DNA from: [Clostridium] scindens
GTDB taxonomy: Bacteria > Bacillota > Clostridia > Lachnospirales > Lachnospiraceae
Direction: 5' to 3'
Length of the DNA: 64,000 bases
NCBI RefSeq assembly: GCF_019597925.1
Contig: NZ_CP080442.1
Location: 3,549,501 to 3,613,500 of the forward strand
Below are positions 1 to 8,322 of this stretch, piece by piece. The notes beneath the pieces are model-generated. The model did not search any database. It was given only the letters and a program-made list of their open reading frames with translations, and had not been told where the DNA came from. A program made the position numbers and the translations under genes. How positions within the stretch are numbered: position 1 is the stretch's first letter; every line of letters begins with the position of its first letter.

Positions 1-23
1 TCTAATAGATTTACGCCTGTCAT
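1..23 (-). CDS. 5' end of a gene cut by the left window edge
   Basis: An ATG at 23-21 (minus strand) opens a frame reading MTGVNLL before the window ends. A TAAGGAG ribosome site lies about 9 nt upstream and a good sigma-A promoter lies at 84-112. The seven visible residues do not allow a product call. It is not part of the operon beginning at 9339, because a terminator at 165-206 separates them. Confidence 0.5.
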
Positions 24-83
24 ATTTAATTTTCTCCTTAGTATCACTTTACTGCGATAAACTATTTATTAAAATCCTATAAA

Positions 84-112
84 ATAATAGCACTTTTCTC
101 AAAAAAATGCAA
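84..112 (-). promoter_or_regulatory. Sigma-A promoter for the left-edge gene
   Basis: On the minus strand, TTGCAT (112-107) and TATTAT (89-84) are separated by exactly 17 bp. The transcript would have a leader of about 55 nt before the ATG at 23. Confidence 0.65.
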
Positions 113-164
113 CACTTTTAGAGCGCACTCTTTAATTTGTTTGAGCATCAAATAAAGTTTTACA

Positions 165-206
165 ATACAAAAAGAGCGGCCGATGATAGCATCAGCCGCT
201 CTTCTT
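165..206 (-). terminator. Intrinsic terminator of the sugar-acid operon
   Basis: The 9-bp arms 172-180 and 195-203 form a GC-rich hairpin, with further pairing inside the loop. On the minus strand the hairpin is followed by a T5 run. It sits directly after the stop codon of the last operon gene. Confidence 0.85.
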
Positions 207-210
207 AAAA

Positions 211-1170
211 TTATGGATTCACTTTATATTTACAGTCTCCTGTCGTCAGCACGTCAACCACGTTCTGCGCCGCCATCAGGCTCATCTTGCTGCTGGCCTC
301 TTTCGTTGCCGCTCCTGCGTGGGGCGTAAGAATACAGTTGGGGAGCGTCATAAGCGGGCTGTCATAAGGCGGCTCATCTACCGTCGCGTCCAGTCCCGCG
401 CCCCGGATGCTGCCGGACTTCAGCGCTTCGTACAGCGCCTCTTCATTGATGATTCCGCCGCGGGCCGTGTTGACGATCACCGCGTCATTCTTCATCATGT
501 CAAATTCCCTGGCGCCAATCATATCTTTTGTCTCCGGCGTCAGCGGAGAATGGATGGTGATGAAATCGGATTCCTTAAGCAGGGTAGAAAGATCCACGTA
601 CTTGGCATTGCATTCTTTCTTAAATGCCTCGTTCTCGTAGATATCATAACAGAGAATCTTCATATCGAATCCCCTGCACCTTCTGGCTACCCCCTGGCCA
701 ATCCTTCCGGTTCCGATCACGCCCAAGGTTTTCTGCCACATCTCGACTCCCTGGGGGCGCGCCTGGGCCCTGCCCTTCATAGCCGCATCCATAGCCGCCA
801 CATTGCGGGCCGCGTCCAGCATCAAAGTTACCGCCAGGTCTGCCACAGAGTCTCCGTTGGCTCCCGGGGTTATCGTAACCAGGATCCCTTTCCTGTTCGC
901 AGCCTCTACATCTACCTTGTCATATCCTACCCCGTAACGGGAGATGACCTTCAGTCTTTCGGCCGAGTCGATCAATTCCCCGGAATACGCATCCAGCCCT
1001 GCGATCACCGCATCTGCCGCCATGATTTCCTTTTTTATCTGTTCGTCAAATGCGGCATCTCCTGCCGCAAGCCTTACGACATCGCATCCATGCTCCTCTA
1101 AAAGCCTCAACGCCTGATCGTCCGCCTTTCCAAACGACCTGGCTGTTACAATTACTTTATACTTGCCCAT
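211..1170 (-). CDS. D-isomer-specific 2-hydroxyacid dehydrogenase (phosphoglycerate-dehydrogenase family)
   Basis: A 319-aa cytosolic NAD(H)-dependent oxidoreductase of the SerA/GhrB family. Visible are the Rossmann motif GTGRIG (153-158), an acidic residue at the end of the second strand (Asp176) that favours NAD, and the catalytic Arg237, Glu266 and His284 in the contexts NTARGG, DEPP and TPHAG. It lacks the ACT domain of long SerA proteins. As the last gene of a sugar-acid operon it more likely reduces a keto-acid (2-ketogluconate, hydroxypyruvate or similar) than makes serine; this is inference. GGAGG lies 9 nt before the ATG. Confidence 0.85.
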   Translation of the reverse strand: MGKYKVIVTARSFGKADDQALRLLEEHGCDVVRLAAGDAAFDEQIKKEIMAADAVIAGLDAYSGELIDSAERLKVISRYGVGYDKVDVEAANRKGILVTITPGANGDSVADLAVTLMLDAARNVAAMDAAMKGRAQARPQGVEMWQKTLGVIGTGRIGQGVARRCRGFDMKILCYDIYENEAFKKECNAKYVDLSTLLKESDFITIHSPLTPETKDMIGAREFDMMKNDAVIVNTARGGIINEEALYEALKSGSIRGAGLDATVDEPPYDSPLMTLPNCILTPHAGAATKEASSKMSLMAAQNVVDVLTTGDCKYKVNP

Positions 1171-1185
1171 GTTCTTCCTCCGCTA

Positions 1186-2586
1186 TTACTTGCCTATTGT
1201 CTGCCATTCTGTATGGAAGTGCCCTTCCTGATCCTTCCGCATATACGTGTGGGCGCCGAAACAGTCCCGCAGCGCCTGGACGAATCTGACCGGCATATCC
1301 TTCCTACGGTAATAATCATAATAATGAAGCGCGGCCGCAAACCCTGTCGGCGCCATTCCCGCGGCTTCCGCCTTCACCACTACATCGCGAAGCGATGGCT
1401 CCAGCTTCCGCAGGCTTTTAAATGCCTCAGATAAGATCAGAGGCGCGGCCGTTTCCTTTGCCGCCTCTTTGATATCTCCCAGCAGGCTGCTTCGTATGAT
1501 GCACCCTGCCTTCCAAAGATCCGCGAGGGCGGCCAGATCGATCTCCCAGCCATTGTCATCGGATGCCTTGCGGATCAATTCCATCCCCTGGCTATATGAC
1601 AGCGCTATGGCGAGAAGAAGCGCGTCTCCTAACGTCTCTTCTGCCTGATCAAGTTCCATCTTACTGGCTGACGCATTCAGGATAGCCGCGCCGGCAAGGC
1701 GCTCTTCCTTCTTTGCCGAAAAACTGCGCGCAAGGACAGACTCATAGATGCCCGGCGTATATACGCCTCTTTCTATGGCCTCGCAAAGCGTCCACTTCCC
1801 GGTGCCTTTCTGTTCCGCTACATCCAGAATCCTGTCAATCAGCGGCACGCCGTCCTCCTCGTATTGTTCCATCACCTGAACGCTGATGTCGATCAGGTAA
1901 GAATCCAGCCGCGTCCGCTGCCAGGCTTTGAATACTGCAAGGACCGCCTCATGGGTCATGGAAAGTCCGCTTCGCATAAGCATGTAGGCCTCCGCAATCA
2001 GTTCCAGGATGGCATACTCGATTCCGTTATGCACCATCTTCACATAATGGCCGCTTCCCCCCCCCTGGCCGACATAGGCGCAGCAAGGCTTTCCATCTGC
2101 CGTTGCCGCGATTGCCCTCAGAATCTTCTCGCCTGCACGGTAGCCTTCATAACTTCCGCCGGGCATAATGCTGGGGCCGTACAATGCTCCAAGCCTTCCG
2201 CCTGATATGCCGCATCCCACATAGCGAATTCCTTTCTCTTCCAAGGCGTGGCACCGTCTGTCGGTGTCCTTATAATAGGAATTGCCTCCATCAAAGATCA
2301 CATCCCCTGGCTCAAGCGACGGAACCAGCGAAGAGAGCACGGCATCCACCGGACTTCCGGCGGTGATCATCAGAAAAATCTTTCTTGGCCGGGCAAGGGA
2401 CTGGATCAGTTCCGCCTCCGTGTCGCATACCTTGCACGTTTCCTCATATCCATCCGTCTCGAACCTCTTGCGTTCTTCTTCGGACACGCTGTATACCGCG
2501 GTTCTAACCCCATGGTCCAGCATATTCCTCGCTATGCCTGCCCCCATGACGCCCAGCCCATATACGCCTATCTCATACTGCATCAT
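1186..2586 (-). CDS. gnd: 6-phosphogluconate dehydrogenase (decarboxylating)
   Basis: Oxidatively decarboxylates 6-phosphogluconate to ribulose 5-phosphate in the cytosol. Starting at 2586 (AAGGAG 6 nt upstream, no overlap with the preceding gene) gives 466 aa, the family length. The numbering then fits classical 6PGDH: GLGVMG 10-15, Ser128-Gly-Gly130, Lys183, Asn187, Glu190, Tyr191, Lys260 in KGTGKWT, Arg287, and a C-terminal Arg/His pair in RDCFGAH. The odd point is the cofactor loop. The usual Asn-Arg-Thr that grips the NADP phosphate reads Ser-Val-Ser (about 33-35), which suggests NAD preference. The SGGEEGA motif is also changed, to SGGRLGA. It sits between an SDR and a hydroxyacid dehydrogenase in a sugar-acid operon. 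Confidence 0.9.
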   Translation of the reverse strand: MMQYEIGVYGLGVMGAGIARNMLDHGVRTAVYSVSEEERKRFETDGYEETCKVCDTEAELIQSLARPRKIFLMITAGSPVDAVLSSLVPSLEPGDVIFDGGNSYYKDTDRRCHALEEKGIRYVGCGISGGRLGALYGPSIMPGGSYEGYRAGEKILRAIAATADGKPCCAYVGQGGGSGHYVKMVHNGIEYAILELIAEAYMLMRSGLSMTHEAVLAVFKAWQRTRLDSYLIDISVQVMEQYEEDGVPLIDRILDVAEQKGTGKWTLCEAIERGVYTPGIYESVLARSFSAKKEERLAGAAILNASASKMELDQAEETLGDALLLAIALSYSQGMELIRKASDDNGWEIDLAALADLWKAGCIIRSSLLGDIKEAAKETAAPLILSEAFKSLRKLEPSLRDVVVKAEAAGMAPTGFAAALHYYDYYRRKDMPVRFVQALRDCFGAHTYMRKDQEGHFHTEWQTIGK

Positions 2587-2596
2587 CTTTTTCTCC

Positions 2597-3364
2597 TTAT
2601 CTGACCAGGTATCCGCCATCTACAGGGATAATGGCGCCATTCAGGTAATCGGATGCCTCAGAAGCCAGGAATACGCAGGGGCCTTTCATATCATCCCCGG
2701 TTCCCCATTTTTTTGCGGGAATCCGCTCCGTGATAGACTGGTATCTTGGGTTGGCAGGATCCATCAGCGCCGTATTCATCTCGGTCGCCATATAGCCTGG
2801 TGCCAGGGCATTGACGTTGATCCCTTTTTCCGCCCACTCGTTGCAGAATGCTTTGGTCAGCTGAGCCACAGCGCCCTTGGAAGCCGCATAGGCAGGTACT
2901 GTATAGCCGCCGAAGAAGGACAGCATGGACGCGATATTGATGATCTTTCCCTTGCTGTTCTGTGCCATGAACTGCTTAGCTGCCAACTGGCACATGTAGA
3001 ATACCGCATTCAGGTTCACGTTCATTACAAAGTCCCAGTCCTCCTTGGGGAATTCCTCGCTCTTATGCCTGCGCTGCACGCCCGCTCCGTTTACCAGGAT
3101 ATCCAGGCGGCCGCCCAGCATTTCTACAGCCTGGCTGAATTTTACCTTCCGGTCCTCTTCCTCTGTGAGATTGGCAATTACCGCATGGCAGTCATAGCCC
3201 TGGGCGCATTTCTCCTTTGCAACTTCTTCTGCCTTTGGATTGACGTCGATGATGCAGACCTTAGCTCCTGCCTCCATCAGCCCTTCTGCCATGCCAAGGC
3301 TTAAGCCCTGGGCCGCTCCTGTAACGATTGCATTCTTGCCTGTCAGATCTGTATAATTCTTCAT
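2597..3364 (-). CDS. SDR-family oxidoreductase, gluconate 5-dehydrogenase/KduD-like
   Basis: A 255-aa classical short-chain dehydrogenase with an N-terminal nucleotide-binding motif (TGAAQGLS, 15-22, with Ser at the third-glycine position). Asp40 ends beta-2 and points to NAD. A VNGAG motif is at 91-95, and the catalytic set is Ser146, Tyr159, Lys163 (YAASK). The sequence resembles gluconate 5-dehydrogenase and 2-deoxy-gluconate 3-dehydrogenase enzymes. In this operon it probably interconverts a keto-sugar acid and an aldonate, for example 5-ketogluconate to gluconate. The exact substrate cannot be read from the sequence. Confidence 0.82.
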   Translation of the reverse strand: MKNYTDLTGKNAIVTGAAQGLSLGMAEGLMEAGAKVCIIDVNPKAEEVAKEKCAQGYDCHAVIANLTEEEDRKVKFSQAVEMLGGRLDILVNGAGVQRRHKSEEFPKEDWDFVMNVNLNAVFYMCQLAAKQFMAQNSKGKIINIASMLSFFGGYTVPAYAASKGAVAQLTKAFCNEWAEKGINVNALAPGYMATEMNTALMDPANPRYQSITERIPAKKWGTGDDMKGPCVFLASEASDYLNGAIIPVDGGYLVR

Positions 3365-3386
3365 AATTCTTCTTCCTCTTTTCTGC

Positions 3387-4010
3387 TTATTTTACAAGTT
3401 TTACTGCCTCTTCGGTTAATTCCCTGATCTTATCAAATTCCCCGGCATTGATGTAGGCGTCTTTTACCATCCAGCTGCCTCCGCATGCCACAATCTTGTC
3501 AAATCCAAGATACTCCTGAATATTGCCCGCATTGATCCCTCCGGTAGGCATGAAGCGCATGGACGGGAATGGCGCCGCAAGCGCTTTGATCGTGTCAAGG
3601 CCTCCATACTGCTTCGCCGGGAAGAACTTCACCACCGGAAGCTGGTATTCCATAGCCATCATGACTTCCGTCGGGGTGCAGGTACCGGGAAATACCGCAA
3701 GGCCTTTCTCCAGGGCATATTCGACTACCGCCCTGCTCATTCCGGGAGAGACTATGAACTGGGCTCCCGCTTCCACCGCGCGCGCAGCCTGGTCAAGATT
3801 CGTAACCGTTCCTGCCCCGACAAGCATCTCCGGGAATTCCTTTCTCATAATCCGGATGGATTCCTCTGCGGCATCCGTCCTGAACGTAACTTCCGCTACC
3901 GGAAGCCCTCCGGCACACAGCGCCTCAGCCAGCGGCCTGGCATCCTCTGCCCGATCCAGCTTCACAACAGGTACGATCTTTAATTCCTCTACTTTTTTCA
4001 TTACATCCAT
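3387..4010 (-). CDS. eda: KDPG / 4-hydroxy-2-oxoglutarate aldolase
   Basis: A class I aldolase cleaving 2-keto-3-deoxy-6-phosphogluconate to pyruvate and glyceraldehyde 3-phosphate. It is about 207 aa, a single TIM barrel. The ATG at 4010 is preferred because AAGGAGA lies 8 nt upstream; an ATG at 4016 has only 2 nt spacing. From this start the Schiff-base lysine is Lys128 (VVKFFPA), with Glu40 and Arg44 in AEVTFR and a phosphate-binding PTGGI loop near the C-terminus. No phosphogluconate dehydratase is encoded nearby, so its substrate may arrive through another route or be a related 2-keto-3-deoxy sugar-acid phosphate. Confidence 0.9.
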   Translation of the reverse strand: MDVMKKVEELKIVPVVKLDRAEDARPLAEALCAGGLPVAEVTFRTDAAEESIRIMRKEFPEMLVGAGTVTNLDQAARAVEAGAQFIVSPGMSRAVVEYALEKGLAVFPGTCTPTEVMMAMEYQLPVVKFFPAKQYGGLDTIKALAAPFPSMRFMPTGGINAGNIQEYLGFDKIVACGGSWMVKDAYINAGEFDKIRELTEEAVKLVK

Positions 4011-4046
4011 GTTCATTCTCTCCTTCTTACTCTGTTACTCTATAAG

Positions 4047-5327
4047 TTACATAAACGCATTCGGTATCAGCATTGATATCGCCGGTATAAACGTGATCAG
4101 CATCAGGCAGATCAGCATGACTACCATGAATCTCATAATGCCGCTGGTAACCGTCTCAAGCGGCTCCCGCCCGACTCTGGCCGCCACGAACAGGTTGATT
4201 CCAAGAGGCGGCGTGATGAATCCGATCGCAAGGTTTACGACCATGATGACTCCGAAATGGATCGGGTTCATTCCGATGCTAAGCGCAATCGGAAGCAGGA
4301 TCGGAGACAGTACCATCATCGCCGGCGTGGTATCCATGAAGCAGCCCACAATCAGAAGCAGCAGATTGATCAACAGCAGGATCAGCACATAGTTGGTGGT
4401 CAGCCCGCTGATTCCCTTTGTGATCATGTCCGGAATCCGCTGGATGGTCAAAATCTTCGTAAATGCCGTTGCACATCCGATAATGACCATGGTCGTTCCG
4501 GTGGTAGAGCAGGATGCGGCGATCAGATCAAAAATATTCTTAATATTCAGTTCCCTATGGATGAATGTACCGCATATAAACGCGTATACCGCCGCAACTG
4601 CCGCCGCTTCCGTAGGCGTGAAGATTCCTGCATAGATTCCTCCCAGGATGATGACCGGATTGATCAGCGCCCACTTGGCATCCCAGATGGCTGCCAGTTT
4701 CTCCTTGGCCGTGTAGCGACGGTCATCCCCCTTCCAGCCTTGCTTCTTGCAGTAGAAGTAGCAGCAGATGATCAGGCCGATTCCAATCAGGATGCCCGGC
4801 AGGAATCCTGCCATAAACATGCCGCTGATGGACGTGCTGGTAGACACGCCGTAGATGACCATCGGAATGCTGGGCGGTATTACGACGCCTATGCTTCCCG
4901 CCGTTGCAATCAGCGCCAGCGTGAAACTCTTACTGTATCCTTTTTCAAGCATGGTCGGCACTACCATGGAGCCTACCGCTGCTACGGTTGCCGGCCCGGA
5001 ACCGGACACCGCCGCAAAGAACATGCATACAATGACGGTTACAATGGCAAGGCCGCCCGTGATCCTTCCAAAGAACACATTGCAGACATTCAATATTCTC
5101 TTAGATACCCCTCCGGCGCTCATCAGCTCGCCTGCCAGGATAAACAGCGGAATTGCCATCAGCGGAAATGAATCCGCGCTCGTCACCAGCTGCTGCACAA
5201 TATAAGTGGAACTTAATCTCCCATCTGCCAGCACCGCTGCCAGGGAAGATACTCCGATGGCAATTCCCACAGGGACATTTACCACCAGCGCAATAATCAA
5301 CACGATAAAAAGTACTGCACATACCAT
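4047..5327 (-). CDS. dctM: TRAP transporter large permease DctM
   Basis: A 426-aa integral membrane protein, hydrophobic throughout (about 11-12 segments). It has the DctM-family features GSGPATVAAVGSM (about 109-121) and PPSIPMVIYG, and a closing GVIMVVNLAIGFITPPLG. It forms the channel of a sodium-coupled tripartite ATP-independent transporter, with the DctQ and DctP genes immediately upstream (3-nt gap, then a 4-nt overlap). Context makes a sugar acid the likely substrate. Confidence 0.93.
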   Translation of the reverse strand: MVCAVLFIVLIIALVVNVPVGIAIGVSSLAAVLADGRLSSTYIVQQLVTSADSFPLMAIPLFILAGELMSAGGVSKRILNVCNVFFGRITGGLAIVTVIVCMFFAAVSGSGPATVAAVGSMVVPTMLEKGYSKSFTLALIATAGSIGVVIPPSIPMVIYGVSTSTSISGMFMAGFLPGILIGIGLIICCYFYCKKQGWKGDDRRYTAKEKLAAIWDAKWALINPVIILGGIYAGIFTPTEAAAVAAVYAFICGTFIHRELNIKNIFDLIAASCSTTGTTMVIIGCATAFTKILTIQRIPDMITKGISGLTTNYVLILLLINLLLLIVGCFMDTTPAMMVLSPILLPIALSIGMNPIHFGVIMVVNLAIGFITPPLGINLFVAARVGREPLETVTSGIMRFMVVMLICLMLITFIPAISMLIPNAFM

Positions 5328-5329
5328 CC

Positions 5330-5818
5330 TTACTCACCATCCTTTCCTAATTGCCCGACCCTGTAGAATATGGTCTGTATCTGCCTGATCGCCGCCAGGA
5401 AGAATCCTGCCACCGGCGCCGCGTTCACAAACTGAAGCGGCAGTCCAAGCGCGGGCGACGTCTTTCCAAGCTGCGCCTGGAACACGGTCAGTTCCCATCC
5501 GGTGATCACGATATACACGGCAAATGCCAGCACGCACAGATCCCCGAATAGCACTACATATGGCCGTATCTTTTCCGGAAACAGTTTTAAGGCGGCATCA
5601 ATTTTGATGTGCTTCATAATCTTGCATCCATAGCTGATCCCAAGATAGATCAGCCAGATAAAACAGTATCTTGCAAATTCTTCCGACCAGGTCAGAGAAT
5701 TATGGAAAACATAACGCATTACAACCTGCACGAATATTACAACCGTCATGACTGACATCAATGCCACGCACAGAGAAATCTCCAGGTATTCATCCAGCCA
5801 GTGAATTAATTTTTTCAT
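5330..5818 (-). CDS. dctQ: TRAP transporter small permease DctQ
   Basis: A 162-aa protein with four predicted membrane helices. It carries the DctQ-family RYVFHNSLTWSEEFARY stretch (about 36-52) and a following FIWLIYLGISYG helix. It stabilises and orients DctM in the membrane. Its start codon overlaps the stop of the binding-protein gene (ATGA type), which implies translational coupling. Confidence 0.92.
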   Translation of the reverse strand: MKKLIHWLDEYLEISLCVALMSVMTVVIFVQVVMRYVFHNSLTWSEEFARYCFIWLIYLGISYGCKIMKHIKIDAALKLFPEKIRPYVVLFGDLCVLAFAVYIVITGWELTVFQAQLGKTSPALGLPLQFVNAAPVAGFFLAAIRQIQTIFYRVGQLGKDGE

Positions 5819-6855
5819 TCTGCGTTCCCCCTATATTCTTCTAATTCTGTCTGCATCTCATCAAAGTACTCTGGATGAGTCATCTTGCCTTTCGCGAAAT
5901 CAAATATCTCATTTTCTTCTACGATCTTCTGGAAAGCCTGCTTCTCCTCATCCGACAGCGTGATGATCTCGCAGCCGTATTCTTCCATATCCTTTAGCGC
6001 TTTCTCCTCGTCTTCCTGGGAGAGTTTGATCTGATACTCGGTGGCTTCTTTCATCGCTTTATCCACCGCCTCTTTCTGCTGGTCTGTCAGGGAATCATAT
6101 TTCCTTGGGTTCATGACCACGCAGTACGGAGTATATACATGCTGCGTCAGGGAGATATATTTCTGTACTTCGTAGAACCGGTTGCTCTGGATAATACCGA
6201 TCGGGTTCTCTTCTCCGTCTACGGTTCCCTGCTGCATTGCTGTAAACAATTCAGAGAAGGCCATGGGCGTCGGATTGGCTCCGATCGCGGACCATGCCTT
6301 CAGATGGATGTCATTTTCCATGGTGCGGATCTTCTGCCCTTTTACGTCTTCTGGCTTGCTTACGGGAATCTTGTCATTGGTATAATTGCGGAATCCATTC
6401 TCCCACATTGCCATTCCGCGCAGTCCTACGTCTTCCACGCCTTCCATGATCTTCTCTCCTGCCTCTCCTCCAAAGCCGATATCGTAGACTTCGTCGGAAT
6501 TCAGGAACAGGTATGGCGTGTCAAACAGGTAATAATCCTTATACATTGTAGAAAGCGAGCTGGTCGATGACACTGCGATATCAATGTCGCCCACCTGTAC
6601 TCCTTCCACCGAGGTCTTATCATCCCCCAGCTGGTTATCCTGGAATACATCCACGGTTACCGTTCCGTCGGAATATTCCTCTACCAATTCTTTAAACTTC
6701 AGTCCCGCCTCTTTCGCGGAAGAGGATGTAACATTGGACAGGATAAGATTGACCTTTTCTTCCTGCTTGAATTTTCCTCCAACCGCAGTGAACGTTGCGC
6801 CCAATACTATTGCAGCCACAACCGCCGCCGAGGCGATGATTTTTTTCTTCTCCAT
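5815..6855 (-). CDS. dctP: TRAP transporter solute-binding protein DctP
   Basis: A 346-aa extracytoplasmic receptor. The ATG at 6855 is chosen because GGAGGAAG lies directly upstream and it opens with a typical signal peptide (MEKKKIIASAAVVAAIVLG). No lipobox cysteine is visible, so it may be a cleaved or anchored protein. The DctP signature is present: the ligand-contact Arg region GQKIRTMENDIHLKAW, and LFTAMQQGTVDGEENP. It delivers the substrate, probably a hexonate or related sugar acid, to DctQM. Confidence 0.92.
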   Translation of the reverse strand: MEKKKIIASAAVVAAIVLGATFTAVGGKFKQEEKVNLILSNVTSSSAKEAGLKFKELVEEYSDGTVTVDVFQDNQLGDDKTSVEGVQVGDIDIAVSSTSSLSTMYKDYYLFDTPYLFLNSDEVYDIGFGGEAGEKIMEGVEDVGLRGMAMWENGFRNYTNDKIPVSKPEDVKGQKIRTMENDIHLKAWSAIGANPTPMAFSELFTAMQQGTVDGEENPIGIIQSNRFYEVQKYISLTQHVYTPYCVVMNPRKYDSLTDQQKEAVDKAMKEATEYQIKLSQEDEEKALKDMEEYGCEIITLSDEEKQAFQKIVEENEIFDFAKGKMTHPEYFDEMQTELEEYRGNAE

Positions 6856-6865
6856 TTTCTTCCTC

Positions 6866-8287
6866 CTATTCTTGCTCCATGCTTCTATACATCTGCAAAT
6901 ACCTCTCAAACTGCTTCCTATACCGTTCATTCCTTGCCATATCCGGCCTCACGGTAGTCTTTACGCTCGGCTCATAGTCGGAAATATCCTTAAGATCCCC
7001 TATGATTTCCCGTGCCAGTATGACCGCGCCCATCAGGGAGCTTTGCTTGGATTGATCTATCTCCATCTCTTTTCCAAAGATATCGGCGCACATCTGCGTC
7101 CATACCCTGGAATGGAGAATCCCCCCTGATAGTTTTATCTTCTCAGGCTCCCCTGCCACTTCCGTAAGAAGCCTGTAGCAATGATAGAGATTAAATAAGA
7201 TTCCCTGCTGTACGCCCCTGTACATATCCTTAATGTCATGGCCGGCCTTAAGTCCGGCAAATCCGCCGCCTCTTTTGTCATTCCATCCGGGACATCGCTC
7301 CCCAAAGAGGAACGGAAGGAATATGGGCGTATCCAGAATCTCGTCTTCCCCTTGCTCCAGCTGGCTATAGTCCGTCTTGCCAGCTGCCACGTGTTCCACA
7401 AACCAGTCAATACAGTTGCAGCACCCTGCCGTTGCGGCCCCGCTAAGCCAGCCCTTAGGCGACAGGTAGCACCAGGTGGATGGCGATTTGGGAATCATCG
7501 GCTTGGCGGTACTGATCCGCATGGCTCCGCTGGTTCCCACGGAGAAGGTCATCACATTCTCCTTGATCGCGCCAACGCCGATCTGGTTTAAGCCTCCGTC
7601 AGAATTGGCCACAATCACCGGAATCCCCGGGCGTAGCCCCAGAATCCTTGCTCCTTCTTCGGATAATGGCTGCGTATGATTGCTTTCTGTAAGCCGGGAC
7701 AGCTGGCTTCTGGCGATTCCCGCCATCTTAAGAATCTCATCATCGTATTCCCTGGTATGTATATTCATAAGCCCTGTCCCGGATATCATGCATCGAGAGG
7801 CCACCCGCTCCCCGGTCAGCCGGTAGGTGTTATAGGTTCCCTGCCCCATGATATAGTAGTCTTTCAGATCATATCCTTGCTCCCTGAGAAAAAGAAGCTT
7901 GAAAAATGGATAGGTGGCATTCACCATGCAGCCTGTCTTCTGGTAATAGTCTTCCACAAAACTGGCATCTTCCCTAAGCCGGCCGCAAAGCGGGGCCGCA
8001 CCGGTATAGGACCAGGGATAGACCGGTGTCGCCGGCCGCATCCTACGGTCGCAGAGCAGGACGCTGTGCCATGTTCCGCTTAAGGAAATAATGGAAATCT
8101 CCCGGCCCCCGGCCAGCTCTCTTCCAATCTTCGCCATGCAGTCAAACACCTTGTCTGCGTCGTGAAGCACTTCCTCATCATACATTTTCCCATATGCTTT
8201 TATCTTCTCTTCATACGTTCTGCTCTTTGTATCGTAGAGCATGGCTTTCGCCGATGTCGTACTTGCCTCCAGGGCTAATATCCGCAT
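6866..8287 (-). CDS. FGGY-family carbohydrate kinase, gluconokinase/xylulokinase type
   Basis: A 473-aa two-domain sugar kinase. The ATG at 8287 follows AAGGAAG and gives the expected N-terminal phosphate-binding start (MRILALEASTTSAKAMLYD). The catalytic aspartate is in NSDGGLNQIGVG, followed by the ATP-site VGTSGAMR and the C-terminal LSGGIL adenine-site glycines. The MHG substrate motif of true xylulokinases is absent here. With a 6-phosphogluconate dehydrogenase and hexonate dehydrogenases in the operon, phosphorylation of gluconate is the most economical guess. It lies 35 nt after the alcohol dehydrogenase gene. Confidence 0.8.
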   Translation of the reverse strand: MRILALEASTTSAKAMLYDTKSRTYEEKIKAYGKMYDEEVLHDADKVFDCMAKIGRELAGGREISIISLSGTWHSVLLCDRRMRPATPVYPWSYTGAAPLCGRLREDASFVEDYYQKTGCMVNATYPFFKLLFLREQGYDLKDYYIMGQGTYNTYRLTGERVASRCMISGTGLMNIHTREYDDEILKMAGIARSQLSRLTESNHTQPLSEEGARILGLRPGIPVIVANSDGGLNQIGVGAIKENVMTFSVGTSGAMRISTAKPMIPKSPSTWCYLSPKGWLSGAATAGCCNCIDWFVEHVAAGKTDYSQLEQGEDEILDTPIFLPFLFGERCPGWNDKRGGGFAGLKAGHDIKDMYRGVQQGILFNLYHCYRLLTEVAGEPEKIKLSGGILHSRVWTQMCADIFGKEMEIDQSKQSSLMGAVILAREIIGDLKDISDYEPSVKTTVRPDMARNERYRKQFERYLQMYRSMEQE

Positions 8288-8322
8288 AACTTTGTCTTCC
8301 TTCCGTCTTTCTATCTGTCCTT

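Noticed and set aside
2282..3304. Long plus-strand open frame (340 codons) across the 6PGDH and SDR genes
   Set aside because: It is fully antisense to two clearly conserved enzymes, has no ribosome site and reads as low-complexity shadow sequence.
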